Assembly (NCBI GenBank): GCA_004335835.1
Contig: RWJK01001630.1
Coordinates: 69,807 to 133,806 of the forward strand
Direction: 5' to 3'
DNA: 64,000 nucleotides
Source: Scenedesmus sp. ARA3
Lineage: Eukaryota > Chlorophyta > Chlorophyceae > Sphaeropleales > Scenedesmaceae
Both the position numbers and the translations under genes were made by a program. Numbering within the stretch: the first letter of the stretch is position 1; every line of letters starts with the position of its first letter. Of the stretch, positions 11,548 through 22,341 are shown piece by piece. The notes under the pieces are model-generated. The model saw only the letters and a list, made by a program, of their open reading frames with translations. It was not told the origin of the DNA and made no database searches.

Positions 11548-13463
11548 ACTTGGACCATGCCCAACAGCTGCCCCAGCATGGCTGGCGACAGCCGATACAT
11601 AACTGAGCAAAGAAAGGAGCACCAATCATGAGCCATACGCAGCGCTGACACCAGCTGCACACAATCTTATACTTGAATTCATCTGGCGCACTGTCGGGCA
11701 GCTACCATCTGTTGCTGCTTGAATCGCTTGGTCAGGCTCCGTCAATTTGTATATTGAAATGGGGGTGCGCTGACGACGCCTTGGCAGGTTGCAGTCGGCG
11801 CCAGTGTCAGCGCACCAGCGCTGCAACGTCCGGCATCAGGCCGGTGCCGCATCAAGGTGGTCATGGCATTGTGGCCATACAAGTTACTGTGCTAGCTGCA
11901 CAATGGTGGCACCGGTAGCATTTGCAGCAGAATGGTTTGAATGGTTTTAACACGCATTGCACGACACTTTACTGCATAATGTGTACCATCGTGCGGTACC
12001 ATCGACCATTACTTCCTTTGAGACTGGTCACCAGCATAGTATGCCACACACCCTTTCCCAGAGTCCAATGTTTGGTACAAGCTGTGGGTTGGAAAAATTG
12101 GCAGAATGTATGCCCCCTGCGCAAAGTGGACTGCTGATGTCATGCTGCACCTTTCTACAGTGGCATTGCTGCGTTGCATTTGTCACAAAGAAATATTGGT
12201 GGTGTATGCTTAGCAGTGTACAGACGCACCAGTGAAGGCTCCCTGAAGCTGTTCACGCTGGCAAGGTGTGTTGTGCAGTGTGCAAGGTATTCTGCTATGG
12301 CTACCACCGTACTATGTGAGTATTCTACAGACATCCCACATTTCACATCTCTTGTCGAGATTTGTCACAATAAGCGCGGTCATGATGCCCCAGCAGCCAC
12401 AGAAGGCCTCTGGCAGAAGTTCCAGCAGCGCGGAGTCACTGACTCCTTGGCAAGGTGTGCTGTGGCCATGCACTTTAGTGATGTGAGGTCACCATGCATT
12501 GTCTGCACCCCCCTGCAGTTCACTCACCGCGGCTAAGCATCTGGCTACGTGTTAAGTACTAATTGCTACCAAATCGTCGGCTGGACCTTGTATAGCGCCG
12601 GCCATTTTACATATCTATGCTGTGTATTGGCCGTGTCAATAGCCACTCTATTAAATATATCCTGGTTGGATGTCACAGTGCTGCTTCATGTGCCTTGCTA
12701 GCGGGGGTTGATCAGTGATGCTCAGCAGCAACTCAGCTGACTTAGCGCGTCTCCTGGCAGGTGTGTGTACACACGTAACTTTGGATGCCTTGTTTGAATT
12801 AATCTCGTCACAGATGCTCGCTCACACCCCACAGGCTGCCAGTCACCCTGCATGTCACACAGCACTGCACGGTCTGCCTCCACTCGTTACAGCACTCAAA
12901 AGAATTGAGGTCACTGCATGGAACTCCACACTGTTGAGTCCGAATCTGTGCTCTGCAAGCAAGCCAGTTGCCGAGGAACGTACAGACGTGCCTGCAGCAA
13001 ACATGAACTGCAACCCAGCTCTCCAGTAGTACACACACAGGACAGCTACAGCTAGGAGCACGTGCCTGCCAGCGTGCAGAAGCAGAGAAGAGATGGTGTC
13101 CGCTGCATCACACAGGCCCGTGTAATGTATAAATTACATGCTTATATGCCAGATGCAAACTCTCTGTCAACAAGAGGCACGTCAGTGCCAAGAAAATGGT
13201 GAAGTTCCCAAATACTTCACAAGGAGACTTAAAAGGCCCGAATCATTGGGGTAAGCCACCCACCTCACACCGCACCATTACTGAATAGGGACACACGATT
13301 ACGGCAATGCAACCAGCACACGAGCAGCATATTATTCAAACCAGCGCTCAAGGAGCCACAGCTGCTGGCCAGCAGCAGCTGACACAAACACCAACTCAGG
13401 AAGCCAGCATTGCATTCACACACAACCACGCATCAGACCTATGCCACAGCACGCTGCAGCCCC
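11548..13463. other. convergent intergenic region, HHE gene / TRP gene
   Basis: About 1.9 kb between two facing stop codons with no protein-like frame. It probably holds both 3' UTRs, since the first TGTAA for either gene, apart from one overlapping the TRP stop codon, lies at 13121-13138. Several 60-100-codon open frames are in the ORF noise range. Confidence 0.5.
13121..13138. terminator. paired, near-palindromic poly(A) signals
   Basis: TGTAA on the plus strand (13121-13125) and TTACA (13134-13138), which is TGTAA on the minus strand, face each other in an imperfect palindrome. This would serve the HHE gene and the TRP gene with an overlap of only a few bases. Confidence 0.5.
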
Positions 13464-13671
13464 TTACAAAGAATGTGAGCGCTGCAGCACGCCATGCCTG
13501 ACTCTCCTACCTTCTGCATACACCCCTGCTGCAGCCCTGTGCCTGCTGCTGCCTGAGCCATCCCTGCGCAACCCCAGCCCCACCCCTACTGCTGCCGGCC
13601 CTATTCCTGGCATGCCATAAGCAGGGTAGGGGTACCAGCCGCCACCCATCATGGCATACGGAGGGTAGAAG

Positions 13672-13704
<33 letters not shown>

Positions 13705-16700
13705 AGGCCAGGCGCTGGCATCACACCTGCTGCTGGCCAGCCGTGTTGCATGCCAGGTACCACAGGGCTTGCTGGCGTGCGGATGTGGCCAGTTGTCAAG
13801 TGCCTGGCCATCTGCCGCTGCTGGCTGCTGCCACTCGCAGCAGCATTGCTGCTGCCTCTGTGGCCATCCCCGCTGGTGCGCCGGCTGCGGCTGTGACTCT
13901 GAGTGCATGATTCCATCCCCACCACCACATCGCAGCTATCCCCAGCAGCAGCAGCAGAAGACGAGCTGCTACCTGCTCGCTCAAGCCCTGCTGCTGTAGC
14001 AGCATCCTCACAGGTGCCGTCCCGCGCGCCTGCAGCATCCGGCGACTTGGCCCGTGTGCTCTGCCTCTGAAACTGCCCCGCCGGCACAGACCGTTGATAC
14101 CGCATGGGCCCTGCTGCAAGCCCTGCAGCAGGGTGTGGAAAGCCACCCGCATACGCTGCATACGGGTGTGCGTGCTGCCCATATGGCAGCGCTGCGTGAG
14201 GGTAGGCTCCAAAAGGGTGTGGGTAAGCTTGAAGCGGATGGGGATAGCCCATGTGCAGGCCTGGGCCAAGCAGGGGCCCTGACACAGCTGCCAGCGCTTC
14301 CGGCAGCTGACTCAGCGCATGCCGAAGACCCGGGCCCCCAGCAGCAGCTGCTGCTGCTGCGCCTGCACCTGCCCCTGCTGCATGCTGCTGCTGCTGTGCT
14401 GCGGCCGCCGCTGCCTCTGCGGCAGTTGCTTCGTTCACCGTATGCAAGGCTGCAAAGGGCGATGCTGCAGCACCAGCAGCTGCACATGCCACCCCCCCCA
14501 GGCCCCCACCAGCACCACCAGCAGCAGCAGCAGCAGGAGCAGCAGCAGCCCAAGGTGGCAGCACGCTGCTGCCGCCTGGCATGCCGCCAGCAAGTGGCGT
14601 GAAGGCTGCTTGCGCTGAGCTCATCTCCCGTGACAGGCCTGGCGCGGCTCCTAAGCCCATGCCCATGCCTAGGGCGCTGCTGGGGCTCATGGAGCTGATG
14701 AAGAGCTTGATGAGCACGTCCAGCTTCTTGTGCAGCTTCGTGACCCTGCAGCAGCAGCAGCAGCAGCAGCAGCAGCGGCAGCAGCAGCAGCAGCAGCAAG
14801 AGGTGATGAACAAGCTGCTCATCAGGCAAACAGAGTGATAGGCTGCCGGCAGTCGCAATGCTTGCACCCAGCATACACAGCAGCTGCACATCTCCTGACG
14901 CCTCTGCCAGTGAGGGAGCTCGCTGCCATATCGTGCTGTCCCTCGTGCTGTCACCAGCACAAGTAACAGAGCAGTGCGAGTAGCTATGCTGTGTGTGCTG
15001 TAGGCTGCTTTTGGCGTGTATGCACGTGTACCTGCCCCGTAGCTCCTCCACCCTGCAGCAAACGTCCGCCATCGCCGTTACAACTACATGCAAGTCGTGC
15101 TGCTGTGCCTGCGCTGCAGGGCGCAGCAGCGAGCTGCACCTGTCCTCCAGTAACAAAGCTATGTGTGCTGTAGGCCGCATTTGGCGTGTGTGCATCCTAC
15201 CTGTCCTCCAGCTCCTCCACACAGCAGCAAACGTCCGCCATCGCCACTACTACAACAAGCAAGTCGTGCTGTCGTGCCTGCGCTGTAAGGCACAGCGTGT
15301 CGTAGATCCCAGCACAGTAGGATGCAGGTTCGGCGACAGCTTCAGCCCATTGCTTACATCCTGAAAATGTTAACTCGATCCATCTGCTGTGAATCAAAAA
15401 CTCTGCAAATTCCATGTTTACAGCTGCGAGCCACACCTGTCCTCCAGCTCCTCCACCCTGCAGCGCGTCTCCTGCTGCGCCCCCAGCAGGTTGTTCTCCA
15501 TGAGGCCAATGCCCGACCACACGTTGCTCAAGCTCACCTGGCGGCAGCAGCAGCAGCAGCAGCAGGGGCAAGGGCAGCAGCAGCAGCAGCAGCGGCGGGA
15601 GCAGGAGTACAAGGGCCAGCACAATGCGGCACCCAGCAGCGGGCAGGCGCAAGCATAAAGATAGTGAACTGGTATGATCCAGTGCGAGCTGGCTCGTCAG
15701 AGCTTCATCAACCTCATCATCGAGAGCATCCGTACTGCGACTGCTGTGACACACCGGTCATCAGCCGCAGCCTGCAGCAATACCAGGCTGCATCAGCACA
15801 TTGGCACTCAGCGCCAGTCGTGCGGCACAGCAGCTTCTGTGCTGCATCACAGCTGAGGGCACCCTGCGGCTCAGCCAGTGCCGCATTGTCACCTCGTAGG
15901 TGCTGTCGGGGTGGAATTTGAGGATGTGCACGAAGGGCGGGTGCCACGCGGGCGAGCGCAGCCAGTCTGGCAGCGTGGTCTCCAGCTCATCGATGATCTC
16001 AGCCTTGCTGCACAGGAAGCGCAGGCCCTCGTCCTGCGTTACAATACAACGCAACACATCTCAGGACTGAAACCTGCCTCAGGCACTAGCCCAGCGAGCC
16101 GCTACTCCGCTCATGAGGGTGCTAGCGATTGTATCCAGTCTTTCCTTCAGTGGTTGGGCGGTTGAAACCACCCGCACAAGTCCGTCAATGCCAGTTGCTT
16201 TTTTAGGCCAGCCACGGGCGGATACACGCAGCCAGCCGACAAACGTACAGTGGCGCCAGAGTTGGATAAGTCAGCAGCCTTGCTGCACAGGAAGCGCAGG
16301 CCCTCGTCCTGCATTGCACGCAGCCAGCCGACAAACGCACGGTGGTGTCTAAACCCTAAAACCCTAAACCCTAAAGCCTAGTGGCGCCAGAGTTGGATGA
16401 GTCAACAGCCTTGCTGCACAGGAAGCGCAGGCCTCATCCTGCATTGCATTGTGGAGGTATGTTTGAGCTGAATGATCAGGCCGCGTTGTGTTGGTGACAC
16501 AGGCACAGTGATGTGTGGAGTTGATGTGGAGCCATGCACAGCGCCACTGCGATACAGGGGGCGGCCGCTGTGAAAGAAGCTGCTCACAGGTTGCACTGGA
16601 CGTGTGCCAGCAAAATGAAGGCTGGCTACAGAGCTTTCTTCAGACAGCAAAGAGCAGAGAAGCACCAGGTGCACCTATACCTTGCCCAATCCAGACTATG

Positions 16701-18660
16701 CCTACAATCCACCACCATGGCACAGCAACTGGCAGCATGCGTAACTTCCCCCTTTAGCGAGAAGCGACTGTTGACGGTGAAGCAGAGCAAATGATTATCT
16801 GAGAGTGGCTGCTTTCAAGTATGACGCGAAGATGGGTTGCTGCACGCACCTGGGTGATCTTGGAGAAGCTGTTGGTCATGGAGGCTATCAGCACGTTGAG
16901 CAGCAGCACGTTCATGACAAACTCGAACGCGATGAACAACAGCATGGCTGCCGTCGGGTTGGTGGAGTTGTAGAACACCTGAAGGAGCATCAGCATCATC
17001 ATCAGCAGCAGCAGCAGCAACAGCAGTGTGTCAGCAATCATATGTATACATACCTGCTGCCAGCACGGTGCTCCAGTACTTGCTGTCTGCAGCCAACAAT
17101 CTGCACATCGATGCAAAAGCAAAAACACTACATGATCAACCTTGAGATGTAGAAGCACCCATGATGCACTCTCCAATGCTACCACTGACACAGGAGTACC
17201 AATAGTCTCTGCCTTTCTACTCTTCAAGGTGTACCCGCTGCAACCTGCCATCAGCAAAGCGGCAACTGCATGCAAGCTGCAGTCATGTGCAAGCTCACAT
17301 TGTAGTCAAACATGGCCAGCATGAAGCTGTACATGCTGGCCATGGAGTGCCACACGTTGGCAAAGTCCACAAATTGCTCCCGGTCCTGCCTGTACAGGCT
17401 GTAGAAGGCCAGTGCAAAGCCCAGCATGGTCAGCGTGAGGAACACCAGGAACCTGCAGCAGCAGCAGCAGCAGCAGCAGCAGCGTGAGGGGCTGGCTCTA
17501 CAGCTGTAGACAGTGGGCGCGTTGAGAGGGGCGGTGCTGTGTCTGCGCTACACTGGCAATGCTGTTGCCTGCCAGGGTGGTGTACGCTACAGCCGGCTTG
17601 CCACAAGGAAGCACATGCTTACTGCTGGCACCTCATTTCTGCCCGGAAGTGCGTGAATGCGCTAGCATCCGCTGTCAGCGCTGAAATAACAAGCAGCAGC
17701 AGCAGCTGCTGCAGCAACAGCAGCAGCAGCTGGCAGCCCACCCACCACTTCAGGTCTTCCAGGACTGCACATCAGTTACAATGTACACAGCAGCAGGCAG
17801 ACATGCCCTAGTGAGCAATGGCGGCTGCAGAGGTGGGCCACAGCGGCAGTACAGGTGTGTTGCAGTGCTAACTAAAAGTCAGCATACAGCTGGCGGTTGC
17901 AGCGCTGCTGCTGACTCAGCAAAGATCCAGTGCTTGTCAACATGCATCTAGAAGCATCTAGCAGCATCTGACAGCTGCAGCAGGCAGCCATCAGGAGCCA
18001 GCTGGCCACTGCCACATCATCTGTTGCTGCAACAGCAGTGCTTGCAGGTGCGCTGTTGTGCATTGAACAAACCCTAAAACTGTCATTTTAATCCAGTGCT
18101 GGCACAGCAGCCGGCAGCAGCAGCGCAGCACTCCCTGCTGCATTGGCAAACCACCGCTCACTTTTGCTGACGGTGTCCACCAGCGTGGTCTTGGTGGGGT
18201 TAAAAGCCTTGGCAAAGTAGTGCAGCCTGCAGCAGCAGCAGCAGCAGCAGCGGCAGCTATGGTCACCCTGGGTTGCCGCAGCTTGAAAGCTATGGAGGCA
18301 TAGCAGCGTGCCTCATGGACGAAACAGCCCAGTGCAATACAACTTGGTGCCACGGAGAGCCCTCCAGCACACACGCACGCATCATATACCTACCGGACAT
18401 ACCCAGGGTACTGTCAACAGGCTGCCCATCCCGCATGCCCTGCTCCCCAACATAGCACGGGAACTGTATCAACAGCACTGCCAATGCGCCAGCCCAACAG
18501 TAGCTGTTGTGCATTCTGCAGTTGCAAGGGGCCAGCGGCTGCTGCTGCAGCTGTGCCTCACTTGGTCCACATCAGCACGTGCTGCGTGGCCAGCATCACA
18601 CTGAAGAAGCCCTCATCCATGAACTCGCGCTGCACATGCAGCACGCAGATGACAATCTGT

Positions 18661-18709
<49 letters not shown>

Positions 18710-18900
18710 ATGTCCAGGGAGGGTGGTAGCAACCAGCCTGGCAAGCAGCGTATGTGTTGCTGAGGTGTATGCATGCAGGTGTTAATGACCTGCTGGTTCA
18801 ACAGCTGTGCAGCTGACAACGCCTGCTCTCAGGCGAAAGACTGCACAACACAGCCTGCAACAAGGCGCAGGCGGTGCATAAACAGGAGGACTTGCTGCCT

Positions 18901-18933
<33 letters not shown>

Positions 18934-21900
18934 CACCTGCAGCACGTAGCTGACAAGGTCCATGATGTTCCACATGCCCACCCAGCCAAAGCCATAGGCA
19001 GCGATGGTGCACAGCTCCATGTACAGGAACGGCGCCATGGGCAGCAGGGTGAGCAGGCTGAACACAGTCGCAGCAAAGCCGTTCCTGCAAGCACGCCAGC
19101 AAGGAAAACCAGTTATTAGTACCAAAGTAGGTAATATACAGCGGGGCCATGTGCCCGGTGTAACTTCATTGAGTTGTAAGTGGCCACAGATCCACCCACT
19201 AAGGAGCCAAACCAGGCTCCTGAAGTTAAAATGGTTGTGGGTTGCTGTACTGCCAACTGCAGCCAGAAGCTGCACTGTGCATTGCTGTAGCTGCGTGCTG
19301 AGCTGTGCCGTGCTGTGCTGGTGTGTGTATCGTGCATGGCAGCTGGTAATGAATCAGCGCACCTGTCAGCCATAAGCTGCCAGAATGTCATCGTCCAATC
19401 CTGCAAGCACCACCAGCACCAACACATGTGAGAAGACGCATGCCTTGATTTCGGCAGCAGTTGCAAGTGAATGCCTTGGCGCTCCCCAGGAACGGGAACA
19501 GCACATGAGTTTGCAGGAGCTCTGGGCAGGGCATCAGCAGAGCTTTGTGACGTGCGCTGGGCTTCAGCACGACACCACAAACAGCACTGCGGGAGCAGCA
19601 ACCAAGCAGGAGGCTTCTGAACACGTATTGCAGGCGCCACCAGCATCCACGGAAGCCTGTGGGTTATCCGCAGCGAGCAACCCGCAACAACCACATGCTG
19701 ATGCTGTGCATCACCGCTGCTGCCTCTTCAAACATCCATTGTGTGTGCCGCATCCACAGCCAGGTGGAGGGCTCCCCCAGCCGGCACCCACCTCTTGCTG
19801 AAACAGCAGGGTGAATGCGGTATAGCCAGCCAGCCATGCCAGGTAGCATGCGAGCTCGTACAGCAGGAACTTCTTTGCCCAGGTGTGCCACTTGTAGTTG
19901 ATCACTGCCTGCACCGCAGGCAGCCCAAACACAGCAGCGGAGCAGCCCCGCGCCTGCGCAGCAGCAGCGGCGGCAGCGGGTGCAGCAGCAGCAGCGGCGG
20001 CAGCAGCAGCAGCATGCATGAGCATGCTTAGCATGACACAGGCGGTTGCTCTTCTCACGGCAGACGGTGCTGCTGCAGGTAGCTGCAGCGGAGTGCTTTC
20101 TCACAACAAAGTGAATGTTGTACCACCCAAACGTCACCGAGCGTGTTTATTGTAGAATTCTTGGGTGCTTGGGTGCTTCAATAGCCTGCTTGAATGCAAC
20201 TGATGCAACTTCAATAGCCGGCTTGCATGCAACTGATGTCAACAACATCAGCAGCGGCAGCCAGGCCCTCGATGTGCACAGCCAGAGGCATGAGATGTTC
20301 ACAGACAGCTGATGTACTTAGGGCAGCACTGCTGCTGCGGCAGCGGTGCCCTTACATGGTAGCGCTTGAGTAGGGGGTGCAGCAAACCCTTGGACCCCTC
20401 AGCAGCAGCATCCCTCAGGTTAACAACATGCGCCTGCACATACGCACACACATACAGCACACAAGAGCCAGTGCAGCTGAGCTAACAGGGCTGCCTGCTT
20501 GCGGATAACATACTGCAGGGGCGCGGCAGCAGTGGATGTGTGCTGGCGACACCATGGCAAGCGCTGAGTGGCCACTTGAGCTGTCAGTGCACAGCCACCA
20601 AATCAATTCAATTGCACTGCACTGTGCACAGACCAGAATCGACACAAGCTCAGCAACAAAAAAGACCGTTTGTGAAATCACGGCACAGCTGCAGGGTAAT
20701 GTGTGTGTGGCAGCTGCTGTGTCCAGTCTCAGAAGGCCGCGCACCTCCATGGTGATCTTGGTGGTCCAGCCGATGCCTGCTGCTGATCTGCTGTACTCTG
20801 ACAGCTGCTCCCGCCACATGCTCTCCCAGTCAATCTGAAACACAATCGCAGCACCAGCAGCCGTATGAAAGGCGTCATGACTGTGCAAGCGGTGCAGTGA
20901 CAGGTAGCACTGCTGTTGATCGGGGTGTGTGAGCTAGATTGGTTCTTCAGGACCAACCTTACATTCATACTGCTGTGCACTGCAAGCTGTATTGCTCTGT
21001 TGTAATGCTCTTCCAGTGCACACTGTGCTGTGCTGTCATCACTGTTGCGGGGCGGCGACGGCGGCCAACACACTCCGCAGCACCTCTGCCAGGGTTATCC
21101 CGCTTGCCGCAACCACCACCCTCCCATTGCTCCTGCTGCTCCTGCTGCAGCAGCGCTTGCCTGCGCACCTCGTAGTGGTCTGCGCCTGTGGTGAGCATGT
21201 TTTCATGGCCAAAGGCCTTGAAGGCGACAGCATCCTGCAGCCAGCAGCAGCAGCAGCAGCAGGTTGAGGCAGCTGCCTTGCAAGGGCAGGGTGTGAAGAA
21301 GTGTAGGTTGACTTGAACTAGCGCCACGCACTGTCAGGAACTGTGCCTCAACTGCTTGCCTGCCCAGCAGAACAGCCGCATGGCTGTGGTGTGGCTACTC
21401 AACGTTGATGCAGTGAAAAGCTGGCTGATTCAGACGTCGCGGAGCCCTCAGCTGGCTGCACGAGTATCCTGCTGCTGCTCAAACAGGTGGCAGCAGTACG
21501 GCACATGGCAGGCATTTGCAACTTATGCTGGTGCTAGGGGGAGTTCACCTGCACTTCGAACTCTCCCAGCTTTGCCACGCCTTCCTCTTCAAGGTACTGA
21601 AGGCGCACAGAAGTTCAGGTGATCATCGCGCATGCGCTACGTTAGGCATGTGGCGCTGCTGTCATGTGCTGCTGATGCGGTCATGTGCTGTTGTTGCAGT
21701 CAGGTGCTGCCCAGCTGATGTGTGCAGGAACATGCAGGCACAGTGTCACAGCAGCACACCTGGATCACATCCTTGGGCTTCTCCCTGATCAGCTCCCGCA
21801 TCTTATACACATCTTCATCCTCCACATGCTCAGGCTGCCCAGCAGCTCCTGCTTCCATAGATCTGAGCTCAGCTAGCAGGTCCTCGTCAAAGATTGAGAA

Positions 21901-21963
21901 GTCACATCCACCTCCACCATAACCCTCTGCTTCCGCCAAGAGCGGCTCTAGATTATCAGCCAT
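13464..21963 (-). CDS. TRP-type six-transmembrane cation channel
   Basis: Predicted non-selective or Ca2+-permeable channel of plasma or ciliary membrane. Sixteen in-phase exons give about 912 aa: 21963-21760, 21596-21549, 21234-21169, 20834-20745, 20397-20356, 19908-19792, 19400-19363, 19084-18937, 18656-18562, 18226-18162, 17764-17746 (19 nt), 17452-17299, 16978-16850, 16033-15893, 15537-15437, 14745-13464. S1 follows KWHTWAKKFLLYELACYLAW, as in TRPV pre-S1/S1. S2-S3 lie at about 204-251. S5 is WFLVFLTLTMLGFALAFYSL, the pore holds FMLAMFDYN, and S6 is MLLFIAFEFVMNVLLLNVLI followed by ASMTNSFSKI. The N-terminus is short (about 150 aa) with no ankyrin repeats. A coiled-coil-like stretch (VEELEDR, then KLHKKLDVLIKL) precedes a 400-aa Ala/Gly/Gln/Pro-Tyr tail. 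The end is uncertain: the stop overlaps a TGTAA and a donor lies at about 13512. Confidence 0.85.
14982..15300. repeat. two divergent copies of a duplicated exon segment
   Basis: Blocks at about 14982-15130 and 15159-15300 share long near-identical stretches. Both carry a diverged copy of the 3' half of exon 15 of the TRP gene (15467-15432), which encodes VEELEDR followed by a splice donor. The copy at 15052-15032 keeps both ctgcag acceptor and gtac donor, forming a possible 21-nt phase-2/2 cassette exon (VEELRG). The other copy has lost its acceptor. Confidence 0.7.
16226..16446. repeat. tandem duplication carrying exon-14 fragment
   Basis: Two tandem units (about 16226-16318 and 16319-16446) within the intron between exons 13 and 14 of the TRP gene. 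Both contain a 38-nt block identical or nearly identical to the exon 14 acceptor end (16000-16036), so the exon edge was copied twice into the upstream intron. Confidence 0.75.
16349..16380. repeat. interstitial telomere-type repeat
   Basis: About four units of CCCTAAA/CCCTAAAA (plant-type and volvocine-type mixed), inserted in the second copy of the 16226-16446 duplication and absent from the corresponding point of the first copy. Confidence 0.85.
20177..20236. repeat. 33-bp direct repeat
   Basis: A segment starting TTCAATAGCC and ending AACTGATG occurs twice with period 33 and few changes, in a TRP-gene intron. Confidence 0.7.
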
Positions 21964-22341
21964 AGGGAACTACGAGACGACCAACTGAGCACAGCTACGA
22001 GAGTCCACGTGCGAAGGCATCAATCTGAAATTGGATGCAAAAACACCATATTCATTGTTCATTTGACGTTCTTGAATCCAGGCATTGAAACGCCCGTGCA
22101 CATGAGGACGTGGCGACAGTGACGACCCTACTGTCAACGCTCACTGTCAAAAGTTGTGACACGTCACAGGGCTGTAGCCCTTACAGCTGAGCTGAGCTGG
22201 GGTTAGCTTTTAAGCAGCATTTGTCACGACGATACCATACCAAGCATGCTCTGAATTCCTTCAAGGTGGCAGAGGCAGGCTGTACATAGCAGTACACAAG
22301 TGGGCAGTCTCCACCTGCAGCCATTTCTTCCTGTAGCAGCC
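21964..22341. promoter_or_regulatory. bidirectional promoter, TRP channel / SPAG8-like
   Basis: A 378-bp interval separates the divergent start codons of two genes with likely ciliary roles. It lacks triplet repeats. I see no named element I can defend; co-regulation is an inference from the arrangement. Confidence 0.5.

Noticed and set aside
13680..14820. CAG arrays that could be mistaken for CRISPR or minisatellites
   Set aside because: They are simple trinucleotide runs in coding or intronic DNA with no spacer structure.
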